A stretch of DNA of 38,642 bases from Bacteroidales bacterium UBA1309 (GCA_002307185.1 DBTT01000005.1:1-38642); one strand, 5' to 3'. Positions 24,381 to 33,656 are shown, counted from the stretch's first letter. Notes: generated by a model from the letters alone, not told the origin. A program made the numbers and translations.

Positions 24381-25802
24381 TTATTTTCTCGACTTTGCAA
24401 ATCCGACCTGAGTTCTCACACACCGAAAACCAATGTACGAACGTGGTTGGTTTTGATATTCGCTTTCCCTCATGTCGGAACGGATAAATTTTTGAATATC
24501 TTTCCAAGAACCACCTTTCACCACTTTTTTCTTGAGTGCATAGGGGTCCTCCTTGGCCGCATTGTAGCTGTGTTGCGGATTCATGTCATTCATCAGTTTT
24601 GTACCCGATTCGGTGTATGTGGTAGATGTCCATTCGGCAACATTACCGGCCATGTCGTACAGTCCAAAACTATTTGGGGCAAAAGCACCCACACGGCTTG
24701 TAATCAAGCTACCATCGCTTGTGTAATCCCCTTTACCTGGCTTGAAATTGGCCATGAAACAACCTTTATTGTCTTTTGGATTATTACTGTCCCAAGGATA
24801 TTTGTTTTCGGTTTTTCCACCACGTGCTGCAAATTCCCATTCTGCTTCAGTCGGCAATCGATAAGGTTCGATGTCGCGTCCCCTCGGCCCAACTCCCATT
24901 TTCAAGAAAGCAGTTCGCCATTCACAGAAAGCATTTGCTTGCTCCCAAGTTACTCCCACGACAGGATAATCGTTGTATCCTGAATGAGAGAAATAGAGCC
25001 TCACATAAGGTTCGTTGTAGGCATTGTTGAAGTCGTTCACCCAACAAGTGGTGTCAGGATAAATATTAACGATCCTGGTATTTAGAAAATCAAACAAGCT
25101 ACTCAACTGACGAGTAACCGTGCGGTTGATGATTCTTCCATTTTCATCAATAAAGGCGGTATCTTTGGAGATCATCACCGGCCTGTTATCCACAGGAAGA
25201 TCCGTGTTCAAATTACGTTCCTCAGGATTGAGCCTGTTTTTACGCTTGTTGGCTTCAGTGTAATCAAACCATTCGTAACGGAAATTCATCTTGGAAGCAT
25301 CCAACCCTCGTTGTTTGGTGATTGGATTAATTACATAAACACTATTGATAGCCTTCAGCTCGTCTTCATTCGCATTTCTGGAAGGAATAGGTTTTCTCCA
25401 ATTTAGAAAAGGGGTGACGGGATCCCCATATCGGTCTTCGGTGATTTTGAATGTTTCATCTCCGCCAAAGGCTGGGTCAGCCAATCTTTCGCGAATGATA
25501 GAATCCCGCACCCAATAGACATACTGGCGATACTCGGAATTTGTAATTTCAGTGTCATCCATCCAAAATCCATCAACAGAAACCCCTTTATCGTTTGCTA
25601 TAATTCCCCACAAGGAATCATTCTCTGATGTACCCATGTCATATGTCCCTCGGGAAACCATCACCATCCCATAGGGAGCTGGCTCGGCCCAAGAGGAACC
25701 ACCAACACCGGTAAGTTCACCGCCAACAGAATTCGAACCCACAGGATTGCCACATGCGTACATCAATAAACCAATGGCAACTATCCAAAATCTTTTTTTC
25801 AT
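24381..25802 (-). CDS. gldK: T9SS ring lipoprotein GldK/PorK
   Basis: The 473-residue outer-membrane-associated lipoprotein forms the periplasmic ring with GldN. ATG 25802 gives a type II signal MKKRFWIVAIGLLMYAC with the acylated Cys at 17. The body is a formylglycine-generating-enzyme (FGE/sulfatase-modifying) fold: MVMVSRGTYDMGTSENDSL, VSVDGFWMDDTEITN, RLPTEAEWEFAARGG and the C-terminal YIGFRCVR. In GldK this fold is structural, not enzymatic. The frame is open for 34 more codons upstream, but that part includes the intercistronic hairpin and lacks a signal peptide, so the later Met is preferred. gldL follows. Confidence 0.95.
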   Translation of the reverse strand: MKKRFWIVAIGLLMYACGNPVGSNSVGGELTGVGGSSWAEPAPYGMVMVSRGTYDMGTSENDSLWGIIANDKGVSVDGFWMDDTEITNSEYRQYVYWVRDSIIRERLADPAFGGDETFKITEDRYGDPVTPFLNWRKPIPSRNANEDELKAINSVYVINPITKQRGLDASKMNFRYEWFDYTEANKRKNRLNPEERNLNTDLPVDNRPVMISKDTAFIDENGRIINRTVTRQLSSLFDFLNTRIVNIYPDTTCWVNDFNNAYNEPYVRLYFSHSGYNDYPVVGVTWEQANAFCEWRTAFLKMGVGPRGRDIEPYRLPTEAEWEFAARGGKTENKYPWDSNNPKDNKGCFMANFKPGKGDYTSDGSLITSRVGAFAPNSFGLYDMAGNVAEWTSTTYTESGTKLMNDMNPQHSYNAAKEDPYALKKKVVKGGSWKDIQKFIRSDMRESEYQNQPRSYIGFRCVRTQVGFAKSRK

Positions 25803-25823
25803 GCGATTAAAATTTTCTAAAAG

Positions 25824-25840
25824 GCGGCATGGAACGCCGC
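25824..25840 (-). promoter_or_regulatory. Hairpin in the porP-gldK intercistronic leader
   Basis: GCGGC and GCCGC (25824-25828/25836-25840) form a 5-bp GC stem with a 7-nt loop, 21 nt before the gldK ATG. On the minus strand it is followed by CTTTT, and on the plus strand by a T6 run. It may attenuate or protect the gldK-N part of the message relative to porP. Confidence 0.4.
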
Positions 25841-25962
25841 ATGACTTTTTTATCGCTGACAATGGCGATTTGCCAAAGATTGTGCTCTGTTTCATATTTC
25901 TCATCTATGTGTGTTGCGAAACTTCGGCACACAGCCCAAATGTTTCGATGTCATTATTCAAA

Positions 25963-26913
25963 TTATAATATTCTAACGCTCTTCGAACTGCGTTTCTTGC
26001 TTTTGTCCAAGTCGATGGGCATACTATATGTCACGTACAATTCATGAGAGCCACCACCAACCAAAGAAATGGCAGAAGTGGACCAATCATAAGAATATCC
26101 CACATTGAATCTCTTAATGGATGCTCCCAAAATGAAAACGAATCCATCATCCTTCCTCCAAGAAATGCCTGCGTTGAATAATTTATTATAAACAAATCTT
26201 GCCGTTAAGTCCATCTGCAACACATTGCCAGAATACTTTACCAGTGTGGATGGTTGTATCTGATACAACGGATTCGACAGGTGGATATTGCCTCCCGCTA
26301 TCAAATAATAAGTTCTGGGAATGTAAGAGGAAAAATTTTCACCTAAATCATATTTGGGAGCAAGCACATGCGACGACGACAGGCCCATGTAATAATTTCG
26401 AGCAAGCCAAGTCACTCCAAACCCCGCATCAAGAACGGATGCCTTCTCGCTTGAAGTTGGTATGGCCTCATCCGTCGAAGAATGTGCATCGCTCTCTGGA
26501 TTATATAGTTTCGTAGCATCGAATCCGATACTGGCCGTTCCAACTTGCAGACCGATATTCAATGTGTTTTTGCCAATTTTTTTTTTGTATACATATTGTC
26601 CATTGATGTATGTATTGGAAAACAATCCGATCTGATCATTAGACATATTCACTCCTACCCCATGTATCCTGTTCATAAATCGGATGGGCATTTCGGCTGA
26701 AGCCCAAAATGTTTTCGGAGCATTTTCCACACCCACCCACTGCTGACGCCCCAGTATCGATAGGTTCAACAAACTACTCTGCCCGGCAAACGCAGGATTA
26801 TAGGTTTGCTTCACAACCCAGTAATTGCTTACTTGTGCATCCCATTGGGCCTTTGCGTTTTGAACAACACACAAGACAATAAAAATTGCAGCAATAAATT
26901 TTTGAACGGTCAT
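25963..26913 (-). CDS. porP: PorP/SprF family type IX secretion outer-membrane protein
   Basis: The 316-residue protein has a Sec signal peptide (MTVQKFIAAIFIVLCVVQNAKAQ, cut after AKA) and the PorP/SprF signature: QVSNYWVVKQTYNPAFAGQ, then GRQQWVGVENAPKTFWAS. Alternating hydrophobic strands and the aromatic ending suit an outer-membrane beta barrel. PorP links the T9SS ring to the outer membrane and to cell-surface anchoring in several species. It is the first gene of the porP-gldKLMN operon, the same order as in Porphyromonas. The gap to gldK is 160 nt and contains a small hairpin. Confidence 0.94.
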   Translation of the reverse strand: MTVQKFIAAIFIVLCVVQNAKAQWDAQVSNYWVVKQTYNPAFAGQSSLLNLSILGRQQWVGVENAPKTFWASAEMPIRFMNRIHGVGVNMSNDQIGLFSNTYINGQYVYKKKIGKNTLNIGLQVGTASIGFDATKLYNPESDAHSSTDEAIPTSSEKASVLDAGFGVTWLARNYYMGLSSSHVLAPKYDLGENFSSYIPRTYYLIAGGNIHLSNPLYQIQPSTLVKYSGNVLQMDLTARFVYNKLFNAGISWRKDDGFVFILGASIKRFNVGYSYDWSTSAISLVGGGSHELYVTYSMPIDLDKSKKRSSKSVRIL

Positions 26914-27188
26914 GCCGAAAGCCGAGAGTTTAATTTTTACAATATATATTAACTCAAATCAGAACAATAAATTGTTCCGGTTTCCCGTTTTTATGTTGTT
27001 TTTGCACCATCCGGTGGTTTATCATAAGAATTTTTTAATTAGAATCTCCCCTCAACTTTTTTTGTACCGTAAGGTATTCGCATTTTTTTTGTCATAGAAA
27101 TGCGGGGTATCCAAATTAAAGATTATTTTTGTCCTTATTTGTTTTAGTATATTAAATTTAACTGTTTCTCATTCAACAGAAAAAGAAA
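26914..27188. other. Divergent intergenic region between porP and the thioredoxin-like lipoprotein gene
   Basis: It is AT-rich with two inverted repeats: GAACAA-TAAA-TTGTTC (26962-26977), a compact dyad like a transcription-factor operator upstream of porP, and CGCATTT/AAATGCG (27079-27085/27098-27104). A TATTTTTG at 27124-27131 matches TAnnTTTG for the plus-strand gene, without a clear -33 box. Confidence 0.5.
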
Positions 27189-28334
27189 ATGACTCATTCT
27201 CGTAAAATATCATTCTGCTTGGCGTTTGTTGTGTTTACATCAGCAATTTTGCTTTCGTGCAAAGAGCAAAATGAAAATGCTTTCGCAATCAAAGGGAATA
27301 TTAAAAATCTAAAGGGAAATGCCATCATTTTCGTTCGCGACTATGCCGACTCAGTGGTTGTTGACACCATCAAAGCAGATAAAAGTGGGGATTTTAGTTT
27401 TGAAGGGGTTACCGACACATTAATACTTGGAACCCTATATTTCAACAATGGTGCATCCTATACCTCTCTTTTCGTGGATAAAAGTTCAGCAGTGAAAGTA
27501 AAGGGAGATGCCAATTTGCCTGATTTGATAGAAATCACGGGAGTGGATGTCAACGACGACCTCACTGAATTCAAAAAAAGCAATCAGTCAACGCTTCTCG
27601 CCCGTGCCAAATTACTTGAAAGCATACGCACAGGCATTACGCAGAAAGCCCAAGCACCAAAACCTAATCCCGATTTGATTTCAAAGCTGTCAAACCTGAA
27701 TTACCAACTCACGAATAGTGCCTCGGAATACATCAAGAGAAACCCTGAAAAAATTGCCAGTGTGATCCTTCTTCAAGATTTTTTCAAAGACGACGATTCA
27801 GCAGACCAAATGGACAAAAAGCTACAAAACTTGAAAACTCCAGCTTCCAAGTTTTCGCTCACATACCAGCTTAGGCAATATATCAACCAAGTAAAGGCAT
27901 CGCAGGAAGGAGCTATAGCACCTTATTTCACGGTGAAGGATTCTAAAGGAAACGAAATGCGCGGAGACCAATACCGCGGAAAATATTTAGTCCTGTCGTT
28001 TGTGTCAACCAATTGCCCGTTGTGTCTTAAAAACAGAGAAGAACTTCAAGAAATACAGAAAAAATACAAAGGCGACCAGGTGAACATCCTTTCTATTATT
28101 ATAACAGAAGGGCCACCTCCTGGAAATATTGGGCCAAGACCTTCAAAGGATCCGAAAGTCGATTGGAAGGTCGTTCCGTTGGAAGAAGGGTGGGCTGCCA
28201 AGATACTAGCCGACTACAATATCAATGAACTACCTATCAATATTTTAATCGACCCTAAGGGTAAAATCATCGCAAGAGAAGAATCACCCGCCTTGATTCA
28301 GCCAAAACTACCCAAACAGCTCTTGATCCAGTAA
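27189..28334 (+). CDS. TlpA/ResA-like thiol-disulphide lipoprotein with DUF4369 domain
   Basis: The 381-residue envelope lipoprotein has a type II signal ending LLSC (Cys24). An N-terminal DUF4369-like beta domain follows (about 35-120, AFAIKGNIKNLKGNAIIFV). After a helical linker, the C-terminal thioredoxin fold begins at about 243 with APYFTVKDSKGNEM and the active site NCPLCLK (Cys276/Cys279). The CPLC tetrad differs from the usual CxPC of reductases. A cis-Pro region occurs near NELPINILID. It probably handles disulphides or a redox signal in the periplasm. It is divergent from the T9SS operon, which may be coincidental. Confidence 0.88.
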   Translation: MTHSRKISFCLAFVVFTSAILLSCKEQNENAFAIKGNIKNLKGNAIIFVRDYADSVVVDTIKADKSGDFSFEGVTDTLILGTLYFNNGASYTSLFVDKSSAVKVKGDANLPDLIEITGVDVNDDLTEFKKSNQSTLLARAKLLESIRTGITQKAQAPKPNPDLISKLSNLNYQLTNSASEYIKRNPEKIASVILLQDFFKDDDSADQMDKKLQNLKTPASKFSLTYQLRQYINQVKASQEGAIAPYFTVKDSKGNEMRGDQYRGKYLVLSFVSTNCPLCLKNREELQEIQKKYKGDQVNILSIIITEGPPPGNIGPRPSKDPKVDWKVVPLEEGWAAKILADYNINELPINILIDPKGKIIAREESPALIQPKLPKQLLIQ

Positions 28335-28478
28335 TTTTTACGCAAACAAATTGACACTTATCCAATTTTTCATTAAATTGCATCCATTCTTGCAGAGTAG
28401 CAATTAGATCCTGCCAGATAAATTAAGGGATGTGTCACAACCCGATCTATTTCATTCTTTACAAAAAACTATTTCTGC

Positions 28479-30020
28479 ATGTTAGTGAAAGTTTACGGAG
28501 CCGCCGTTCAAGGCATCAATGCCACTTTAATAACCATCGAAGTCAACTGTTCCAAAGGAATCAAGTTTATGCTCGTGGGTTTGCCCGACGCCTCCGTCAA
28601 AGAAAGCCACGAAAGGATTGCATCGGCTTTGGACGTGAACGGCTATAAATTTCCACGCAAACAAATTGTCATCAATCTATCTCCGGCGGACATCCGAAAA
28701 GAGGGTTCGGCTTATGATTTATCTCTCGCTGTTGGCATTATGGCCGCAGACGGAAGCATCCAGGAAGAAAAACTCGGAGAATACATGCTAATGGGGGAAT
28801 TATCACTCGATGGCACCATCCTCCCCATCAAAGGTGCTCTCCCGATAGCCATTATGGCTCGGGAAAAAGGATTCAAAGGATTCATTTTGCCAGAAAAAAA
28901 TGCCCGTGAAGCCGGGGTAGTCAACAACTTGGAAGTTTATGGGGTAAAAAACATTCAAGAGGTGATCAGGTTTCTAAATAATGAAGAGGTGTTGCAAGAA
29001 ACTATCGTTGACACACGGAAAGAATTTTTAGACAATCAACAATCTTTCGAGTTCGACTTTTCCGAAGTGAAAGGACAAGAAAGCGTCAAACGGGCTTTGG
29101 AAGTGGCTGCTGCCGGAGGTCACAACATCATCATGATCGGGCCTCCGGGAGCTGGCAAATCGATGATGGCCAAAAGAGTTCCATCCATCCTTCCCCCATT
29201 TACATTATACGAAGCCTTGGAGACAACAAAGATACACAGCGTTGCGGGCAAAATAGGCGGAGAAACATCGCTCATGTCGCACCGCCCATTTCGGTCACCG
29301 CATCACACGATCTCGGATGTAGCCATGGTTGGCGGTGGCACATTCCCCCAACCAGGAGAAATCAGCTTGGCACACAATGGAGTTTTATTTTTGGATGAGC
29401 TGCCCGAATTTAACCGGAGTGTGCTCGAAGTGATGAGGCAACCGCTCGAAGACCGAAAGATCTGCATTTCACGCTCGAAGTTTTCGGCTGAATATCCCGC
29501 CAGCTTCATGCTTGTCGCCTCCATGAACCCTTGTCCTTGCGGATACTACAATCACCCCGAAAAACAATGCGTTTGCCCGCAAGGTGCAGTGCAGAAATAC
29601 CTCAACAAAATTTCAGGGCCATTGCTCGACCGGATCGACATCCACATTGAAATCGTGCCGGTTCCATTTGAAAAAATATCCGACACAAGAGCAGCAGAAC
29701 ACAGCATAAACATACGCGAACGTGTAGAAAAAGCAAGGAAGATACAAGAAGAACGCTTCAACGACACAGAAGGCGTTTATTGCAATGCCCAGATGAGTAC
29801 CCGTTTGCTGCGAAAATATGCAACACCGAATGAAGCCGGCTTGCAACTGCTGAAAGTCGCGATGGACAAATTCAACCTCTCGGCACGCGCCTACGACCGC
29901 ATTCTGAAAGTGTCGAGAACGATTGCCGATTTGGATGATTCATCAAATGTAGAACCACAACACATTGCAGAAGCAATCAATTACCGGAATTTAGATAGGG
30001 AAAGTTGGGCTAGTCAATAA
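28479..30020 (+). CDS. comM: YifB/ComM family Mg chelatase-like AAA+ ATPase
   Basis: The 513-residue protein has the three ComM parts: an N-terminal ChlI-like S5/Lon-type fold (1-170, with VGLPDASVKESHERI), an AAA+ core with Walker A GPPGAGKSMMAKR at 221-233 and Walker B GVLFLDELPEF near 301-311, and a C-terminal helical domain (RAYDRILKVSRTIADLD). A Cys cluster MNPCPCGYY...QCVCPQ follows the sensor region, as is standard. Known ComM is a hexameric helicase that extends branch migration in natural transformation, but the gene is also common in non-competent bacteria. It stands alone, 144 nt after the lipoprotein gene. Confidence 0.95.
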   Translation: MLVKVYGAAVQGINATLITIEVNCSKGIKFMLVGLPDASVKESHERIASALDVNGYKFPRKQIVINLSPADIRKEGSAYDLSLAVGIMAADGSIQEEKLGEYMLMGELSLDGTILPIKGALPIAIMAREKGFKGFILPEKNAREAGVVNNLEVYGVKNIQEVIRFLNNEEVLQETIVDTRKEFLDNQQSFEFDFSEVKGQESVKRALEVAAAGGHNIIMIGPPGAGKSMMAKRVPSILPPFTLYEALETTKIHSVAGKIGGETSLMSHRPFRSPHHTISDVAMVGGGTFPQPGEISLAHNGVLFLDELPEFNRSVLEVMRQPLEDRKICISRSKFSAEYPASFMLVASMNPCPCGYYNHPEKQCVCPQGAVQKYLNKISGPLLDRIDIHIEIVPVPFEKISDTRAAEHSINIRERVEKARKIQEERFNDTEGVYCNAQMSTRLLRKYATPNEAGLQLLKVAMDKFNLSARAYDRILKVSRTIADLDDSSNVEPQHIAEAINYRNLDRESWASQ

Positions 30021-30267
30021 AATTGGGGTTAAAAGTCTATCACTTAAACACAAAGACTAGAGGCTAAAATTATTATATATTATTAATATACAATATACGG
30101 AATCTATATTAACTAAAAATCAATCAATTACCGTTAAGCAGAAAATATCTTCTCCGATTTCTCTCATTCAATATAATTATGTAAAAACAATAAATCCTGC
30201 CATCTGTTATAGTGAAACAAGGCTATTGAATAATAATATACATATATAACATAAATCAAAAATAATT

Positions 30268-30765
30268 ATGAATAAAGTTGCTATAGTGTACGGTTCGTCC
30301 ACCGGTGTTACAAAAACAATTGCCGAAAAACTTCAAACCCTTGTGGAAGGAGCTGAATTGTTTGATGCAGCAGACGTTAATGTGGAAGATCTAAAACCTT
30401 TTGATTTCTACTTTTTTGGAACAGCCACTACCGGAGTAGGTGATCTTCAGGACGATTGGGATGTTATCCTTCCTAAAGTTGAAAAATTGGATTTTACAGG
30501 CAAAAAAATTGCTTTATTTTCATTGGGCGACAGCGCTTCATTCTCCACAAGTTTTGCAGGAGCGATGTATTACATATACAAAGCATTGAAAGGCAAAGCG
30601 GAATTCGTCGGCGCAGTTTCCACAGAAGGGTACACATTTGACGAATCTGACGCAGTGATAGATGGAAAATTCATCGGACTTGCACTTGACGAAGACAACG
30701 AATACGACCTCACCGACGAACGATTGAAAAACTGGTTGGAAGATTTGAAGCCATATTTGCAATAA
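30268..30765 (+). CDS. fldA: Long-chain flavodoxin
   Basis: The 165-residue FMN electron carrier has the phosphate loop YGSSTGVTKTIAEKL (8-22), the aromatic-containing 50s loop FFGTATTGVGDLQDDW and the 90s loop LGDSASFSTSFAGAM. The inserted C-terminal loop makes it the long-chain type. Flavodoxins carry low-potential electrons for anaerobic and biosynthetic enzymes and often replace ferredoxin under iron limitation. Upstream is a 247-nt AT-rich gap with no consensus -7 element and no Fur-like dyad that I could recognise. A terminator follows 22 nt after the stop. Confidence 0.93.
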   Translation: MNKVAIVYGSSTGVTKTIAEKLQTLVEGAELFDAADVNVEDLKPFDFYFFGTATTGVGDLQDDWDVILPKVEKLDFTGKKIALFSLGDSASFSTSFAGAMYYIYKALKGKAEFVGAVSTEGYTFDESDAVIDGKFIGLALDEDNEYDLTDERLKNWLEDLKPYLQ

Positions 30766-30787
30766 TAGTTTTAAGTACTAAATTCAC

Positions 30788-30831
30788 AAGGTCTATGCCC
30801 TCCAATAGCTGGCATAGGCCTTATTTCATTT
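30788..30831 (+). terminator. Probable terminator after fldA
   Basis: AAGGTCTATGCC (30788-30799) pairs with GGCATAGGCCTT (30811-30822), 12 bp with one G-U pair and an 11-nt loop. The following ATTTCATTT is only moderately T-rich. Confidence 0.7.
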
Positions 30832-30882
30832 ATGCAGTCCCCATCTATCTTTCGAATATTTTCCTGTTTCTGCACAAATAGT

Positions 30883-30890
30883 TATCTTTG
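30883..30890 (+). promoter_or_regulatory. -7 promoter element for hisS
   Basis: TATCTTTG matches TAnnTTTG, 20 nt before the hisS ATG. A -33 TTG box at normal spacing is not seen. Confidence 0.4.
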
Positions 30891-30910
30891 CAGACCAAAA
30901 AAGCTAAAAA

Positions 30911-32281
30911 ATGCAGAAACCATCCATCCCAAAAGGAACAAGAGACTTTTCTCCCGAAGAAATGGCCAAGAGAAATTACATTTTTGATACTATCCGTTCG
31001 GTGTATAACTTGTACGGATTCAATCAAATCGAAACTCCCGCCATGGAAAACCTCTCTACCCTGATGGGAAAATACGGAGAAGAGGGAGACAAACTGCTGT
31101 TTAAAATATTGAATTCGGGAGATTTCCTTTCCGATTTTACCACGGAGGAACTTTCTGAAAAAAACTCACTGAAATTTGCAGCAAAAGCATCCGAAAAAGG
31201 CCTTCGCTACGACCTCACCGTCCCTTTTGCCCGCTATGTGGTGATGCACCGAAACGAAATCACGTTTCCGTTCAAGCGTTACCAGATCCAGCCTGTTTGG
31301 CGTGCCGATCGTCCCCAAAAAGGCCGCTACCGAGAATTTTTCCAGTGTGACGCCGACATTGTAGGTTCAGACTCGCTTATCAATGAAGTGGAACTTATCC
31401 GCATCATGGACGAAGTATTCCTGAGATTTGGATTTCCGGTGGCTATCAAAATGAACAACCGGAAGATTTTGAGCGGGATCGCCGAAATCATCGGGCAAGC
31501 AGATAAGATTGTGGACATCACGGTTGCAATCGACAAACTCGACAAGATTGGGTTGGAAAAGGTAAACGAAGAGTTGGCAGCCAAAGGCATCAACGAGGAA
31601 GCCATCCAACAGTTGCAGCCAATTATTCTCCTCAGCGGGACCAACCGCGAAAAGATTGCAACGCTGAAAAATGTGCTGGCCGCTTCCGAAATCGGGCTAA
31701 AAGGTGTGGAGGAACTTGAATTTATCCTCAATAAGACTGATTTACTATCCATCGAAGCTCAATTGGATCTTGACCTGACCTTGGCCCGCGGGCTTAATTA
31801 TTACACTGGCGCCATCTTCGAAGTGAAAGCATTGAACGTTCAAATGGGAAGTATCACGGGCGGAGGACGTTACGACAACCTGACGGGTATTTTTGGGCTT
31901 CCTGGAGTTTCCGGAGTGGGAATTTCTTTTGGAGCCGACCGCATTTTCGATGTGCTGAACCAGCTTAATCTTTATCCCAAAGACTCCACCCAAAGCACCC
32001 AAGTGCTGTTTGTGAACTTCGGATCGGACGAGGAAGATTTTATTTTGCCAACGGCAGACCAATTCAGACGGAAAGGAATCCGCACCGAAATTTTTCCGGA
32101 ATCTGCCAAAATGAAAAAGCAAATGTCGTATGCCGACGCAAAACGCATTCCTTTTGTTGCAATTGTAGGTGAAGACGAACTCAAGTCGCAAAAAGTAACT
32201 TTGAAAGATATGCAAAGCGGCCAGCAAGAGCTTCTAAGCGTTGAGGAGTGTATTTTAAAAATAAAGGATAACCATGGCTAG
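30911..32281 (+). CDS. hisS: Histidyl-tRNA synthetase
   Basis: The 456-residue class II synthetase charges tRNA-His. Motif 1 lies in the first helix region (IPKGTRDFSPEEM, then QIETPAMENL), motif 2 is YQIQPVWRADRPQKGRYREF with the catalytic Arg residues, the histidine-specific LARGLNYYTGAIFEV is present, and motif 3 is GGGRYDNLTGIFG. A C-terminal anticodon-binding domain follows from about 370 (STQVLFVNFGSDEED). Length is typical of the Bacteroidota form. Its last 8 nt overlap the zinc-ribbon gene, indicating a coupled pair. Confidence 0.96.
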   Translation: MQKPSIPKGTRDFSPEEMAKRNYIFDTIRSVYNLYGFNQIETPAMENLSTLMGKYGEEGDKLLFKILNSGDFLSDFTTEELSEKNSLKFAAKASEKGLRYDLTVPFARYVVMHRNEITFPFKRYQIQPVWRADRPQKGRYREFFQCDADIVGSDSLINEVELIRIMDEVFLRFGFPVAIKMNNRKILSGIAEIIGQADKIVDITVAIDKLDKIGLEKVNEELAAKGINEEAIQQLQPIILLSGTNREKIATLKNVLAASEIGLKGVEELEFILNKTDLLSIEAQLDLDLTLARGLNYYTGAIFEVKALNVQMGSITGGGRYDNLTGIFGLPGVSGVGISFGADRIFDVLNQLNLYPKDSTQSTQVLFVNFGSDEEDFILPTADQFRRKGIRTEIFPESAKMKKQMSYADAKRIPFVAIVGEDELKSQKVTLKDMQSGQQELLSVEECILKIKDNHG

Positions 32282-32477
32282 AAACAAGCTCTGCCCACAA
32301 TGCGACATCAGGCGCTTTTCCGTGAAAAATGATGCTGGAGAAATTCGCGTGGTAACCGTTTCAGAAAACGGAAAAATTGAATTGGTACATCCCGAAGAAT
32401 CGTTGGACGGATTCGACCTTGATACTTTGTATTGCTTGGGATGTTCGTGGAAAGGCAGCGTGAAGTCTCTAAAATAG
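32274..32477 (+). CDS. Zinc-ribbon microprotein overlapping hisS
   Basis: The 67-residue protein has two CxxC knuckles, CPQC (residues 7-10) near the start and CLGC (54-57) near the end, separated by a small beta-rich stretch. This is a likely structural zinc ribbon. The basic start MARNKLCPQC could contact nucleic acid. Its ATG overlaps the hisS end by 8 nt, so it is almost certainly cotranslated with hisS. I know no function. A role linked to tRNA or ribosome is guessed only from context. It ends 10 nt from the convergent glycosyltransferase gene. Confidence 0.75.
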   Translation: MARNKLCPQCDIRRFSVKNDAGEIRVVTVSENGKIELVHPEESLDGFDLDTLYCLGCSWKGSVKSLK

Positions 32478-32487
32478 AAAGAGTATT

Positions 32488-33426
32488 TTATCGATCGCGG
32501 CTCAAAATCTCAGTATAGACCTCTTTCACCTGCAAGGCGATTTTATCCCAATCGTATTCGGTCAGGTCGTATTTGATCGGAATGTATTCTTTTGCTAATT
32601 TTTCGAGCAATCCTTGTTTCAACGATTGCAAATTGCCCGACTCAAAAAATGAATCTTCAGGCAATGCAGTAACAGCTTTGTTGGCCAATATGTTGCTTGC
32701 AAGAACATCTAGGTCAAAATTCATGGCCTCCAGCAAAGCAATAGGCAAACCTTCGTGAGTGGATGGGAGTACGAACAAACGGGCATGAGTTAAAATTTCA
32801 CGCAACGGCTCACCTGAAATGAATCCTGGCAGAACCACCCGGCTCTCCTTGGCCAACGACTTCAAATTTGCCGAATAATGAGTTTCGTGGTCTGCATCAC
32901 CAGCAATGACGAGCTTTATGTCTTTATTTTCAATCTGGTTGAAAGCTTCAATCAGCATATCGAAACGTTTCTCGGGAACAAAACGTCCCATCGCCAAAAT
33001 ATATTTTTCGGATTCCAGTCCCAAACTCGTGATATACGAGTTCTCACTTTTATTATTTGATATATCAGGTACACCATTGTAGATCAGGGTACTATTAGTA
33101 TAACCATATTTTTTGCGCAAGCTGTCCTGAATGACATTCGAGATCACAATAACCCTGTTGGCGTAACGAGTAGCCGCTTTTTCACCAAGCCGCAAAGCCA
33201 ATTTCGCCAAGAACCCCCATTTTTCCCGGTCATAATCGGGACCATGGTGGGTCACAACAACTTTCAACCCCAAGAACCGTGCCAGAGGGGTGAGCAATGC
33301 AGGACCTACAGCGTGGATATGCAAAATATCTGGTTTCATCCGTCTTGCGACAAACACCGCAATAAATGTGTGTAAAATAGCCTCCAAGTTTTTAGACCTG
33401 ATAGCATACAAATCACGCATTTTCAC
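32488..33426 (-). pseudogene. Glycosyltransferase family 4 lacking its N-terminal part
   Basis: The C-terminal GT-B lobe is complete, with LAMGRFVPEKRFDMLIEAF (nucleotide-sugar site) and the EX7E-like EGLPIALLEAM. The N-terminal lobe begins only at KMRDLYAIRSKNLEAI. The homologous frame continues upstream to 33492 (RRKPYFNQKEVIKEYKGV) without any ATG, GTG or TTG and then hits TAG at 33493-33495. The usual first beta strand with the GTRGIP...GG-E segment, about 40-50 residues, is absent. The first usable start is GTG 33426. It is therefore likely 5'-truncated and inactive, once a capsule/LPS-type GT4 enzyme. An unusual start or a diverged N-terminus is less likely. Confidence 0.7.
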
Positions 33427-33616
33427 CCCTTTATACTCTTTGATTACCTCTTTTTGGTTAAAATACGGCTTCCGGCGAATGATAGCCTTAGCCTATTATA
33501 ACTATAAAATAGAAAAACGTTCATTTACCAAAGCTAAACCATGGGCAAGAAATAAGCAGCCAAATAAATGATAGAAAAAAAACAACAAGAAAAAATATTG
33601 TTTTAAAAAATTATAT

Positions 33617-33624
33617 TATTTTTG
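33617..33624 (+). promoter_or_regulatory. -7 element for the DUF3857 pair
   Basis: TATTTTTG matches TAnnTTTG, with a TTG at 33598-33600 at a slightly short 16-nt spacing. The leader to the ATG at 33657 is about 30 nt. Confidence 0.45.
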
Positions 33625-33656
33625 GATAATAAAAAACAAACAATATAACTCTGCTT

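Noticed and set aside
24213..24983. 256-codon plus-strand frame opposite gldL/gldK
   Set aside because: Antisense to two well-supported T9SS genes; Cys/His/Phe-rich shadow peptide without a domain.
25803..25904. 34-residue N-terminal extension of GldK
   Set aside because: It covers the intercistronic hairpin and would bury the lipoprotein signal sequence that begins at 25802.
32470..32490. TAAAATA/TATTTTA hairpin between the zinc-ribbon gene and the glycosyltransferase
   Set aside because: The stem is A-T only and overlaps coding ends; too weak to call a terminator.
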